Of a stretch of DNA of 19,784 nt, positions 7,301 to 15,246 are shown one piece after another. Location: NCBI GenBank assembly GCA_037147155.1, contig JBAWVR010000010.1, positions 1 through 19,784 of the forward strand, given 5' to 3'. Each line of letters opens with the position of its first letter. The first letter of the stretch is position 1. The notes below the pieces were generated by a model that was not told the origin of the DNA, did not search any database, and saw only the letters and a program-made list of their open reading frames with translations. The position numbers were made by a program, and so were the translations under genes. Origin of the DNA: JBAWVR01 sp037147155. Lineage in GTDB: Bacteria; Patescibacteriota; Minisyncoccia; Phycocordibacterales; GWA1-40-21.

Positions 7301-7330
7301 ATTATATCACAATCAGATTTTTTTGAACAA
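7301..7330 (-). promoter_or_regulatory. Promoter of the Ig-like/pilin/propeller operon
   Basis: On the minus strand TTGTTC (plus positions 7325-7330), an 18-nt spacer and TATAAT (7301-7306) with an extended TGA directly before it (TGTGATATAAT). The -10 ends 11 nt before the ATG at 7289, so the leader would be about 4-5 nt. Confidence 0.7.
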
Positions 7331-7340
7331 TAACAAGTAC

Positions 7341-7375
7341 AAAAAATCCCCCACCCTGATTCGGGATGGGAGATT
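7341..7375 (-). terminator. Terminator after virB4
   Basis: On the minus strand a GC-rich hairpin (AATCTCCC..CCC / GGG..GGGGGATT, with a small internal mismatch) is followed by six T residues. It lies 6 nt past the VirB4 stop and ends the upstream transcription unit. Confidence 0.8.
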
Positions 7376-7380
7376 AATTG

Positions 7381-9189
7381 TTAAGAAATTAAATTTTGTC
7401 TGGCTTTTTCGATGGCTAATAGCTGGGCTGGATCGGATGTGATAATCTGGTCTTCAGTATAAGAAGCTCTGATTTGGATGGACACATGCTTTGATCCAAC
7501 AAAGAAGACTCCTTCACCCACATTGGCCTCCAAAAGTCTCATTTTTTCCTCATCTGTTAGGTTGAAGACTTTTTGTAGGTTATCGATGCTAGTTGGTGCC
7601 TGTTTCAAGAGAATCTGCATCGAAGAGTTCGTAATAATGGCCTGACCGTACTGAGATTTCAAGAAGTCATCCACATCTTGGGTAATTGTTGCGATGCCAA
7701 GGTAGTATTTACGGCCTCGTTTAGCCATTCCAAAGAGGAATGAGGCGGCATCTTCGGATTTCATCATCACCCAGGCTTCGTCTACCACGAGAAGGCGTTT
7801 TTTTAGCTTGCGACGAACAGCTGTCCAGATATGGTGAGTAATAATGTACATCGCTACCGGCTTCAAGTCGTCTTCCATGTCGCGAATCGAGAAAACAATG
7901 AATTTACCGTTAATATCGACGTTTGTGGGTTTGTTAATGAAGTTGGCCCAAGAACCCTGAGTAAATTTGTGTAGTCTCTGAAGTAGCGAATCAGAGCCTT
8001 CCATACCCGAGAGCACCATTTCAAAGTCTGATAGTAGTGGTGGTTCAATCGATGCAAAGTCAGATTCCGGGTTAATATCCTTCATGGCGTAGGTTTCAGT
8101 CACTGCCCTATCGATAATAGCATCTTCTTCTGGAGTCAGGCCGGAGAGCATGATACGGAAGAGACCAACGAGGTTGATGATGTTGGTGCGCAGAACGTCG
8201 ACAGCACTTTCATCTTCTCTCGGGGTTGGTAGGTCAAACGGATTAATATTGTTAGAAGAGTTGAGGGAGATGTTGAAATATTTTCCACCTACTGCTTCGG
8301 CCATGGACTGATATTCTTTTTCTGGGTCGATCACAATCACATCGGTATCAAACATAAGAGAACGGAGGATTTCTAGCTTAACTGTGTAGGATTTACCAGA
8401 ACCAGACTTGGCAAAAGTAACAGAGTTGTAGTTGTCGAGAGAGAAACGATCGAAGATAACGAGGCTGGAGTTGTCACGGTTGATACCATAGAGAATACCT
8501 TTGTCATCAGTAAGGTCAAAGGAAGTAAATGGGAAGAAAGTAGAGAGTGGGCCAGAGTTTAATTTGGTATTAACCAAGAGTTCATCAGTATTTATTGGTA
8601 TCACACTACGAAAGCCTTGTTCTTGTTGGAAGAGAGCTGGCTTGATATAAATCATTCTAGATTCCAGAATTGATTTGATTTCTGATTCTAGTTTGTTTAG
8701 TTCCGCTTCAGTGTCACCATAAGTGGTGATGTATAGACCGACGTCGAAGAGTTTCTCTTGAGCGCGAGTCAACCCATCACGCAGGGTTTCAAGGTCTTGA
8801 TAAGCAGTATCTAGCTTTGGGTCACGCACTAAACCTTTTTGTTCACGATCATAAATTTGAGCTTGGACTTCAGCAATTTTCTTTTGAAATTGGCGGAGAA
8901 TCTGTGCCGTTTCAATTGGGTGGATGAAGATCGAGGCATTGAAAATAGCATCCATGTTGATAATCGGTGAGAACCAACCAACGTTTAGGTCACGAGGATA
9001 AGCGATAATAAAGAAAGTTCTAGCAATCTTGTCGCCGAGGTTGATTTGTTTAGGACTAATTTCGAGGGCTGATGGAGCAATAATATCTTGCAATTCCAAA
9101 GAGCCTGAATTATAAATTTCCTTAGGCAAAAAACTGCTCTGTGTTTCACTCGCCCCACTATTACCTTTTAAAAAATCGAAAAATCCCAT
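7381..9189 (-). CDS. virB4: VirB4/TraC-family T4SS ATPase
   Basis: This is the AAA+-type motor ATPase that energises assembly of and transport through a type IV secretion machine at the inner face of the membrane. The 602-residue product has an N-terminal region (about 35-230) with a charged helical stretch (100-175), followed by the RecA-like motor. Walker A is KSGSGKS (261-267) and Walker B is LLVVDEAW (466-473). DVIVIDPEKEY (283-293) and the VirB4-typical ATITQDVDDFL (500-510) are also present. The usual first VirB4 N-terminal subdomain is encoded separately by the gene just upstream (2-bp gap), so the function is split over two genes. No transmembrane segment is seen. It resembles the VirB4-like conjugal ATPase group (CD1110-like) found in Gram-positive and CPR elements. 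Confidence 0.93.
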   Translation of the reverse strand: MGFFDFLKGNSGASETQSSFLPKEIYNSGSLELQDIIAPSALEISPKQINLGDKIARTFFIIAYPRDLNVGWFSPIINMDAIFNASIFIHPIETAQILRQFQKKIAEVQAQIYDREQKGLVRDPKLDTAYQDLETLRDGLTRAQEKLFDVGLYITTYGDTEAELNKLESEIKSILESRMIYIKPALFQQEQGFRSVIPINTDELLVNTKLNSGPLSTFFPFTSFDLTDDKGILYGINRDNSSLVIFDRFSLDNYNSVTFAKSGSGKSYTVKLEILRSLMFDTDVIVIDPEKEYQSMAEAVGGKYFNISLNSSNNINPFDLPTPREDESAVDVLRTNIINLVGLFRIMLSGLTPEEDAIIDRAVTETYAMKDINPESDFASIEPPLLSDFEMVLSGMEGSDSLLQRLHKFTQGSWANFINKPTNVDINGKFIVFSIRDMEDDLKPVAMYIITHHIWTAVRRKLKKRLLVVDEAWVMMKSEDAASFLFGMAKRGRKYYLGIATITQDVDDFLKSQYGQAIITNSSMQILLKQAPTSIDNLQKVFNLTDEEKMRLLEANVGEGVFFVGSKHVSIQIRASYTEDQIITSDPAQLLAIEKARQNLIS

Positions 9190-9191
9190 AA

Positions 9192-9830
9192 TTATTTTGC
9201 TTTTATTGGCTTCTCTGTGTCACCAGGATTGAATATTTTGTAAAACATTTCTACTAATTCTTCGGTACCCAAGACCACGCTACGTAGTCCACAGCTGTTT
9301 AGTCCGCCCTGAATTACCCCGATTCTCTGCTCTATTTGGGCTCGGCTTTCTTCAAAACTTTTATTTCTTTCTTCAAGAGCTGTACCTTTTTTGCCAAAGA
9401 GATTACCAAAGAATCCGCTATTGCTGCCGACTAAACCTGGTGATAGAGGCACAACTACGAAAAAAGATTTGGTCATGATTTTCCTTTCCTCGGTATACTG
9501 GCGGATGAAGTTGATGTACTCTCGAATTTGGATTTTCATCAGGTCAATAATTTGTTTTTTGTATTGTTCCTCGAGTAGAGCCACGTATGGACGAATATCC
9601 AATCTTTTTGATTCAATAAAAATTTGAGTGTCGAAATCTAGGGAGTTTAGGAAGTTTTGGAATTGGTAGATGGTAGCCATTTGTTCATCTGCAGACTTAA
9701 GATAGAAGTTGACGGAGGAAACCATAATCAAAGCGCGCAAAGAACCGTCCTTGAGGGTAAGAATACCATCTCGGACTTCTTTGATTGGAACAAAGTTTTG
9801 GGTTGGTTGCGAATTAAAATTTGAAGCCAT
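9192..9830 (-). CDS. TraC-like N-terminal domain protein (split VirB4)
   Basis: The 212-residue cytoplasmic protein resembles the N-terminal portion of TraC/VirB4 ATPases. It opens with a beta-rich part, FVPIKEVRDGILTLKDGSLRALIMV (about 13-37), followed by FDTQIFIESKRLD and a long helix with YINFIRQYTEERKIMTKSFFVVVPLSP (105-131). That segment is the typical transition in VirB4 proteins before the motor domain. It has no Walker motifs of its own. It precedes the motor gene by 2 bp, so the two probably act as one ATPase complex. A candidate extended -10 lies upstream, beyond the prgI stop. The start is the first ATG. Confidence 0.78.
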   Translation of the reverse strand: MASNFNSQPTQNFVPIKEVRDGILTLKDGSLRALIMVSSVNFYLKSADEQMATIYQFQNFLNSLDFDTQIFIESKRLDIRPYVALLEEQYKKQIIDLMKIQIREYINFIRQYTEERKIMTKSFFVVVPLSPGLVGSNSGFFGNLFGKKGTALEERNKSFEESRAQIEQRIGVIQGGLNSCGLRSVVLGTEELVEMFYKIFNPGDTEKPIKAK

Positions 9831-9856
9831 GGGTTACAAATGTTACAGACACTAGT

Positions 9857-9865
9857 ATTCTATCA
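9857..9865 (-). promoter_or_regulatory. Candidate internal promoter for traC-like/virB4
   Basis: The minus strand carries TGATAGAAT, an extended -10 (TGA plus TAGAAT), 26 nt before the ATG at 9830 and abutting the prgI stop. No -35 is clear. It could give the two ATPase genes extra transcription. Confidence 0.4.
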
Positions 9866-10294
9866 CTATTTTTGTTTTTTTTCTTGTACCTTCTGTGCGT
9901 TGGCGATATTTAATGACCAGGTCAATTGTTTTAGACGAGCTTGAGAGTTGGTGGAGATAGGCACGATTGCTTGCATGTTTTTCTCAGCTTCAATTTGGGA
10001 ATCTTTTACAGGGGCTTTTACTTTCCACAGATAAAGTTTCTTAGAGAAGAAATACTTTACTGCAGCCTCTAGAGTATAGGCAAAAGGGCGACTGTTGACC
10101 TTGTAGAAAGCCAAAGTCAAACCTAGAACAATTACTGGAAGGCCGATCAAGACTGATAGAAAGATTTGCTTTAAAAAATAATAGAGGAGCAAGACAGCAC
10201 CAAAGCTACCACCCAAGTAAACAAACTGTCGGACGGTTAGAGGTCCAAAGATTTTTGACTCAACCTCGATAAATTGTGGTACTTGATATTGCAT
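9866..10294 (-). CDS. prgI: PrgI family protein (VirB3-like)
   Basis: This is a small inner-membrane component of Gram-positive and CPR type IV secretion systems, thought to take the VirB3 place beside VirB4. The 142-residue product begins QYQVPQFIEVESKIFGPLT (2-20), the standard PrgI start. Two adjacent membrane segments follow (about 24-42 and 44-64). The second family motif is PFAYTLEAAVKYFFSKKLYLW (70-90). A polar C-terminal tail of about 50 residues completes it. The gene starts 3 bp after its upstream neighbour and precedes the split VirB4 pair, which is the usual order in PrgI-containing loci. Confidence 0.88.
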   Translation of the reverse strand: MQYQVPQFIEVESKIFGPLTVRQFVYLGGSFGAVLLLYYFLKQIFLSVLIGLPVIVLGLTLAFYKVNSRPFAYTLEAAVKYFFSKKLYLWKVKAPVKDSQIEAEKNMQAIVPISTNSQARLKQLTWSLNIANAQKVQEKKQK

Positions 10295-10297
10295 GGA

Positions 10298-10936
10298 TTA
10301 ATTAAAGGTTTCGCGATACGGGTCGCTTTTGGGGGCAGTTGGTGTAGCACCAAGAGATAGCTTTTGAGGTGGAATCGTTTGACCAGTATTCTCTTTCTTG
10401 TCTTCTGATGTTGGTGGTTGTTTTAACGATTCAGCAATGTTTCTTGGAGTGGTGTACGGAGTGAGAATTTCTGTTTTAACAGTTTGATTCTCTTTGTTGG
10501 GGAAGAAAACTTTTTTGGCAGTAGGGATTGGGTTTTCTATTTCTGAGATGGAGACATCGTGATCGGCCTTGATAGGCATATCAGCGCCTGATGGAATGCC
10601 ATCATTGTCAGGCAACGGGGCCACTTCTTCTAAATGGTTTTTGACTGGAGCAAATATTTCCTCGTCAGCTTGCCTTAGTACGTCGTCGGCTTTTTGTGGA
10701 GGAAATCCCCCTTCAGTAGTTAAAAACCCTTTTACTTCCTGTGGTGTTTTGAAACCGGTTAGAACAAGAAGAATAGCAGATTCAAGAGTAGCCACTTGAT
10801 TGATCATCAGACCATTCTTTTTACTGATAGCTTGGATCTTTGTATCCAAATCAGCTGAAAGAATAGCCTCACGCAGTTCTGTTGGTAGGAGTTCAAATCT
10901 ATCTTGTGCTAATTGTTGTATTTCTTCGTTGTTCAT
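10298..10936 (-). CDS. Unknown cytoplasmic T4SS-locus protein
   Basis: I do not recognise this protein. The first roughly 105 residues are charged and helical (EEIQQLAQDRFELLPTE...), with a short hydrophobic helix near 50-61. The rest (about 106-212) is Pro/Thr/Lys-rich and probably disordered. No signal peptide, transmembrane segment or catalytic motif is visible. I chose the ATG at 10936 rather than the in-frame GTG at 10948: AGGTGA lies 9 nt before this ATG, a rare Shine-Dalgarno-like match in this window, and the GTG start would overlap the VirB6-like gene. With the ATG there is a 4-bp gap. It lies between virB6 and prgI, so it may be an adaptor of the machine; that is inference. Confidence 0.6.
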   Translation of the reverse strand: MNNEEIQQLAQDRFELLPTELREAILSADLDTKIQAISKKNGLMINQVATLESAILLVLTGFKTPQEVKGFLTTEGGFPPQKADDVLRQADEEIFAPVKNHLEEVAPLPDNDGIPSGADMPIKADHDVSISEIENPIPTAKKVFFPNKENQTVKTEILTPYTTPRNIAESLKQPPTSEDKKENTGQTIPPQKLSLGATPTAPKSDPYRETFN

Positions 10937-10940
10937 AATT

Positions 10941-13505
10941 TTAATCACCTAATTGACTAACATATTTTACGTTGCCTTCATCTAAGAATGCTTCAAAGTC
11001 TTCCATGCCCTTACCTTTATTTTTTGGGTCTTTCATGAAGTTAGAAAATCTCTTTCCATATTCTGCTTCGCTTATTGTTCTCACCTTCAATCTTAACTCA
11101 TTTGCTAGTTTTGTTGCCAATTCCTTTTCATTCTTAGAGCCACTGAACATTTTTTGATTCTCTTTTAGGGCGATTTGTCTCTTCACCTCTGCACTCTTTT
11201 CAAGTGCTTGCTCCTTAGCTTCTAGTTCTTTCATGCTCATTCCTGAGTATTCCCGAGCCTTCTGATCAGTTACGCGGTTTTTAGCTATTCCCGCTACGTC
11301 TGTGACGAGGCCTCCATCCTCATCTTTCATTTCATCGGTATTAAAACCTGCCGCTTGCAACTGTGTAAACATCGCCTCAACCGCAGCTTTAGTGGCATCT
11401 AGGTTTGTCTGGTCAGCAGCCATGACTGCGTTTATGGAAGCAATAGTCTGATCAAGTTTGTCTGACTCAGATTTTATGGCGGCTTTTTCTGCACCGATCT
11501 GAGTTATTCTCGCAATGTTCTTGCTCTTCTTTGCAGACAGTTCAGTTATTCTAGTAAGTGTCTTAGTATCTTTGACTGGTAGAGCCTTAAGATTGGTTAA
11601 TTCCGTATCAATATATGTATTTTCTAAATCGAGTCTGGAGTTTTCCTTTTCTTTAGCTTCCCTCTCAGTAGCTTTCTCAGCTTTTAATTTAGTATTGGTA
11701 TTAACTGCTTCCTTGTGTTCCTCCATTTTTTGGCTAGCCTTATTATTGGCTGTTTGTACAGCTGTTGCTTGGGCTAAAAGAGGAGCTTGGGTCTGGAACA
11801 AGGCGCTAGCTGTAATTGCCGCCGCCTCGGTCTTTATTTTTGTTGCTGTTTCCTCACTATTCATATCTTCTTTGATCGATGCTTGAGCATTTTTTGTATT
11901 CTTATGGGCCTCAGTAGCCTTTTCATAGTCCTTCATCATTCTTTCTCGAGTGTCATCTTCAAGTTTCTTTGCTGAAGCTTTATTTCTAGCTTTAATTGCG
12001 TCACGACCAGTCTTGTCAACATTGTCTATTTTGTCAGTAAAATTTCTTTGTATCATTGTTCTTCCATCAGTGTTTACACCCAATAAACCATTGTCGCTGA
12101 AAGCGCCTTTCATTCCCTTGTCGACAAGTTTATTACCGGTACTTGGGAGATTGTTGGCCACAAAGCCTCCAGCCAACTTTTGAACACCAGTGAGTCTGGC
12201 AGCCAGGGCGGTATTACCAGCTGCGGTAGCAGCACCTGCCCCAAGAGCCGCACCACCAGTCACTACTGCCGCTGTACCAACAGCAGCATACTTGACTCCA
12301 GTCACTACGGCGGTCTTTACAGTTTCCACTACAGCCTGTCCCCACTGACTAGAGTACTTTTTAATAAACATACCAGCGGCATAAAGAATACCCATGAGTA
12401 AGAGTGGTAGGAAATAATCAGATAGACTAATATCTGGTCTTTTAAGTGCGGCTGTCCAGACCGTTTCAAAGGCCCGGCTATTCATAATGGAAACAACTAC
12501 CAGCAAAAAGATGAGAAAGGCTGGCAAAGCAATCATCTGTCCGGCCATTTCTCTCCACCAACCATCATTCAGCTCCTTTAATTGCTTGCTAGTGTCTTTA
12601 AAGACTGGTCCCAAAAAAATAATTGGTGAGGTGATCATAAGAATAATCAAAACCATAAGTCGAGTAGCTAATACCATGATCGCTTTTGAAAAAACAATTA
12701 TACTCACTATGTATAGGGCAATGGTCAAATACACCATAGACATCATTTTTATGGCGGTACCTAAATCAAAACCTATCCACTTACCGGAGTCCATCATAAG
12801 TTTTCCTGCCCCAAAGTGAGTTGAAATATTTTCTCCAATATTAACATCACCATGCATGGCAGTAATAATGTTGGAGTAAATGGTGATAATAAATAGATTA
12901 CTAATATCGATAAACACTCTAACGAAGAACAAACTGAAGTTAGTCAAAACACCAGCCACAATAATTTTAATTATTAACCCAGTGTTTACTTGGTCATCGC
13001 GATTGAGAATAATTTTAATAGCATGAAACATTAAAAGGAAAATAATTCCAATGTTTAAAATATCGCGAAAGATAATCCAACCAAACTCGATACCGTCACC
13101 AATCGGACTGCCGGATCCAAGCAAACTACCATCGACGGAAAAGTTGAGTAAACCATTAAAAATAATGATGACCAGTTCATTGATAAAACCAAAAATAGGA
13201 AGAACAACAACGGTATATACGAATACCATGATGCGTATTTGAATACCCTCCAACCCTCCAAGTATTTCATATCCATCCATTAAAACACCTGCTGCAGGAG
13301 AAACTGTGGATATTACAGTCTTGGCGACTGTTTTAGCAGCCGAGCCCAATGTCGAACCAGTACTTGCGGCCGGGGTACTCTGAGCATTAACAATAGATAC
13401 CCCAACGAAAGTTTGAGACGCTGAAAAAGACAAACTAATCGGTGTGAGAATAGTTGCCTGAAACACAATAAAGAGTGTAACCAAGAAAAGAAGAAACTTT
13501 TTCAT
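10941..13505 (-). CDS. virB6: VirB6/TrbL-like polytopic T4SS protein
   Basis: The 854-residue product starts with a signal-like segment (about 1-41). It continues with about seven membrane segments, roughly 90-120, 142-167, 177-212, 250-280, 283-302, 325-342 and 364-382, including a WWREMAGQMIALPAF region (316-330). This is the VirB6/TrbL pattern: the inner-membrane channel core. A Gly/Ala-rich stretch (405-450) leads into a roughly 370-residue charged tail, with coiled-coil segments rich in Ala/Lys/Glu (about 500-700 and 750-850). The tail is much longer than in classic VirB6 (about 300 residues in total). It is the first gene of a unit that continues into the unknown gene, prgI and the split virB4. 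A promoter and an upstream terminator set its start. Confidence 0.85.
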   Translation of the reverse strand: MKKFLLFLVTLFIVFQATILTPISLSFSASQTFVGVSIVNAQSTPAASTGSTLGSAAKTVAKTVISTVSPAAGVLMDGYEILGGLEGIQIRIMVFVYTVVVLPIFGFINELVIIIFNGLLNFSVDGSLLGSGSPIGDGIEFGWIIFRDILNIGIIFLLMFHAIKIILNRDDQVNTGLIIKIIVAGVLTNFSLFFVRVFIDISNLFIITIYSNIITAMHGDVNIGENISTHFGAGKLMMDSGKWIGFDLGTAIKMMSMVYLTIALYIVSIIVFSKAIMVLATRLMVLIILMITSPIIFLGPVFKDTSKQLKELNDGWWREMAGQMIALPAFLIFLLVVVSIMNSRAFETVWTAALKRPDISLSDYFLPLLLMGILYAAGMFIKKYSSQWGQAVVETVKTAVVTGVKYAAVGTAAVVTGGAALGAGAATAAGNTALAARLTGVQKLAGGFVANNLPSTGNKLVDKGMKGAFSDNGLLGVNTDGRTMIQRNFTDKIDNVDKTGRDAIKARNKASAKKLEDDTRERMMKDYEKATEAHKNTKNAQASIKEDMNSEETATKIKTEAAAITASALFQTQAPLLAQATAVQTANNKASQKMEEHKEAVNTNTKLKAEKATEREAKEKENSRLDLENTYIDTELTNLKALPVKDTKTLTRITELSAKKSKNIARITQIGAEKAAIKSESDKLDQTIASINAVMAADQTNLDATKAAVEAMFTQLQAAGFNTDEMKDEDGGLVTDVAGIAKNRVTDQKAREYSGMSMKELEAKEQALEKSAEVKRQIALKENQKMFSGSKNEKELATKLANELRLKVRTISEAEYGKRFSNFMKDPKNKGKGMEDFEAFLDEGNVKYVSQLGD

Positions 13506-13516
13506 TCTTACTAAAG

Positions 13517-13527
13517 ATTATATCACA
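13517..13527 (-). promoter_or_regulatory. virB6 promoter (extended -10 TGTGATATAAT)
   Basis: On the minus strand TGTGATATAAT ends 11 nt before the ATG at 13505, nearly identical in sequence and spacing to the promoter at 7301-7306. The -35 region overlaps the terminator of the upstream gene and is weak. Confidence 0.7.
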
Positions 13528-13531
13528 TGCT

Positions 13532-13569
13532 AAAAAAAAATACAGAAGTTTTTCACTTCTGTATTTTTT
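13532..13569 (-). terminator. Terminator after the discoidin-domain gene
   Basis: The stem TACAGAAGT (13541-13549) / ACTTCTGTA (13555-13563) around a 5-nt loop is flanked by A and T runs, giving a long T run on the minus strand. It lies just past the stop at 13573 and merges into the virB6 promoter. Confidence 0.85.
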
Positions 13570-13572
13570 CTT

Positions 13573-15219
13573 TTACTGTGGAATGCCGTAAACTTCTACT
13601 TCAGACAATTGTATCGTTTGAGGGGTCTCTTCCAGTCTCTCAATTCTCACAATCCGACCAATAATTTTTAGATTTGGATCGATTAGGGATGAATCAAGCG
13701 ATTGTAAATCTTCGGCTGTAGCAATTATCTCTGGGCTAGTCCAGGAGACCATACCATTTCCATTAGCGACAACTATTCGGAAGTGTCCGAGTGAAGTGTC
13801 TGGGGGTATAGAAACAGGTTTCCAAATATTGATTTTAGTAATTTGATAGTTTTTACCGAGGTCAATTTGCCACCAGGGCTTTAACATACTGTTAGTATGA
13901 GAGTAGGTGTTTTTTAGGCCATCAATAGCCAATTCTGCAGTTTCATTTAATGTAGCATCCTGACTTTGGCTGGCTTTGCTGGTCAACGCCAGGTTGACTG
14001 TCTGTAGATTCTTACCTATAGCACTTTGCTGTTGCTGTTGAATATCATTGGCAATTTGTTGTTGTAGAGCCTCATAATCTTGCATACTTTGTTCCATGGC
14101 TGCCTGTTGGGCACTAGCAGTGTCGGCACTCAGGTTGGCAACGTAACTACTATTACCTGTACCAGAGCTACTCCCGGCTCCAAAGAGACCGCCGGCCGAA
14201 GACATAACCTTTTTGATGAGCTGACCAGCCAAAGCAACGAGAATTTCATTGATTTCATCGGCAAATTGTAGTCCCCAGAGGTCAGTGCCAGTCACATCCT
14301 GAAGCTGTTTCTGAATAACAGTACCAGGAGTTTTAATGGTATTAGCTCCCTCGGCACACTGTTTTGGCTTCATATTTTTACAGCCGTTTGAGCTAGCTTG
14401 TTGCTCGGCATTATATTCTGCACGATCCCTTTCTCTTGCAGCCCAGCTTGAATTGTCCCCTTCTGAAGCCACAGCTGATGAAGCATCTTGTTCGTCCAGA
14501 CACTGGGCTGCTTCATATTTATCACAGCTAGTCCAGGACATAAAACCACTACCCCAATCAAGCACCTTCTTGTCTTTGGCATTGCGACCCATGAAGCGTA
14601 CGGTTAATTGGTTTTCAGCCTGCATCCACGAGCCAACGTAATTTTCTTGAGGATTCATAATAGCATCTTGCATATTGCGGTAAGTATCAGCCTTAAAACT
14701 CTGGGCATTCTGAATAATGTTGGTTAAAGTACATTTAGCCGGACGGTAATTCATAAAGCTCTTAGATAAAGAAATCTTTATGTCCAAGCTATAAGGGTCA
14801 CACAACCAACCAAGCTCACTTCCTTCAATAAAACGGCCAATTTCCTCATTTAAAGTTTGGACGAACAGACCTTGTGGGTCTTGTAAAAAGCCCGGCTTGC
14901 CTTCAAAACCGTTGTTGATCCACTCCACGATACTGACGGTGATTTGGCGAATTATGGCCTGAGCCGCAGCTTTAGCCACACCGTCCAGTACCCACTCCTT
15001 TAGATCCATAGATTTTTCTGCAATAAAACTACCTGTATTACTAACTACGTCAGCGATGTTCTCAATCCAACTTCCTTCGTCAGCTGGCTGGTCACTATAG
15101 TCAATAACTGGGAAGGTTGCCTGGGCAACTTTGTTTGGAACCAAAACACCAAAAGGAAAAACTAAAGTAAAAATTATAGTCAGGAGTAGGATATTTTTGA
15201 AGAAAAAATATTTTTTCAT
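13573..15219 (-). CDS. Secreted protein with C-terminal F5/8-type-C (discoidin) domain
   Basis: The 548-residue product has a signal peptide (about 1-34, AQA before Thr35) and a helical N-terminal domain. Six cysteines (140, 163, 232, 240, 280, 288) look able to form disulphides outside the membrane. A Gly/Ser linker (341-360) and a Gln-rich helix (370-400) follow. The C-terminal roughly 140 residues (about 408-546) fit an F5/8-type-C/discoidin beta sandwich: NLALTSKASQSQ, ELAIDGLKNTYSH, WWQIDLGKNYQITKINIWKP and LSEVEVYG. Domains of this class commonly bind carbohydrates or lipids. The gene lies in the secretion-like run behind its own -10 (TGGTAAAAT). An adhesin or surface tip role is a reasonable inference. 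The N-terminal part I do not recognise. Confidence 0.75.
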   Translation of the reverse strand: MKKYFFFKNILLLTIIFTLVFPFGVLVPNKVAQATFPVIDYSDQPADEGSWIENIADVVSNTGSFIAEKSMDLKEWVLDGVAKAAAQAIIRQITVSIVEWINNGFEGKPGFLQDPQGLFVQTLNEEIGRFIEGSELGWLCDPYSLDIKISLSKSFMNYRPAKCTLTNIIQNAQSFKADTYRNMQDAIMNPQENYVGSWMQAENQLTVRFMGRNAKDKKVLDWGSGFMSWTSCDKYEAAQCLDEQDASSAVASEGDNSSWAARERDRAEYNAEQQASSNGCKNMKPKQCAEGANTIKTPGTVIQKQLQDVTGTDLWGLQFADEINEILVALAGQLIKKVMSSAGGLFGAGSSSGTGNSSYVANLSADTASAQQAAMEQSMQDYEALQQQIANDIQQQQQSAIGKNLQTVNLALTSKASQSQDATLNETAELAIDGLKNTYSHTNSMLKPWWQIDLGKNYQITKINIWKPVSIPPDTSLGHFRIVVANGNGMVSWTSPEIIATAEDLQSLDSSLIDPNLKIIGRIVRIERLEETPQTIQLSEVEVYGIPQ

Positions 15220-15231
15220 TGTGTTGTTTAT

Positions 15232-15240
15232 ATTTTACCA
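15232..15240 (-). promoter_or_regulatory. Candidate promoter of the discoidin-domain gene
   Basis: On the minus strand TGGTAAAAT (extended -10) ends 12 nt before the ATG at 15219, with the same short spacing as the other promoters of this locus. No clear -35 is seen. Confidence 0.45.
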
Positions 15241-15246
15241 GAGAAA

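Noticed and set aside
10937..10948. GTG start of the unknown gene at 10948
   Set aside because: It would overlap the virB6-like gene. The ATG at 10936 has a Shine-Dalgarno-like AGGTGA at a proper distance.
11515..12401. Several plus-strand open frames opposite virB6
   Set aside because: They overlap a well-supported minus-strand gene with clear membrane and coiled-coil structure. Their hydrophobic runs mirror the Glu/Lys-rich sense strand.
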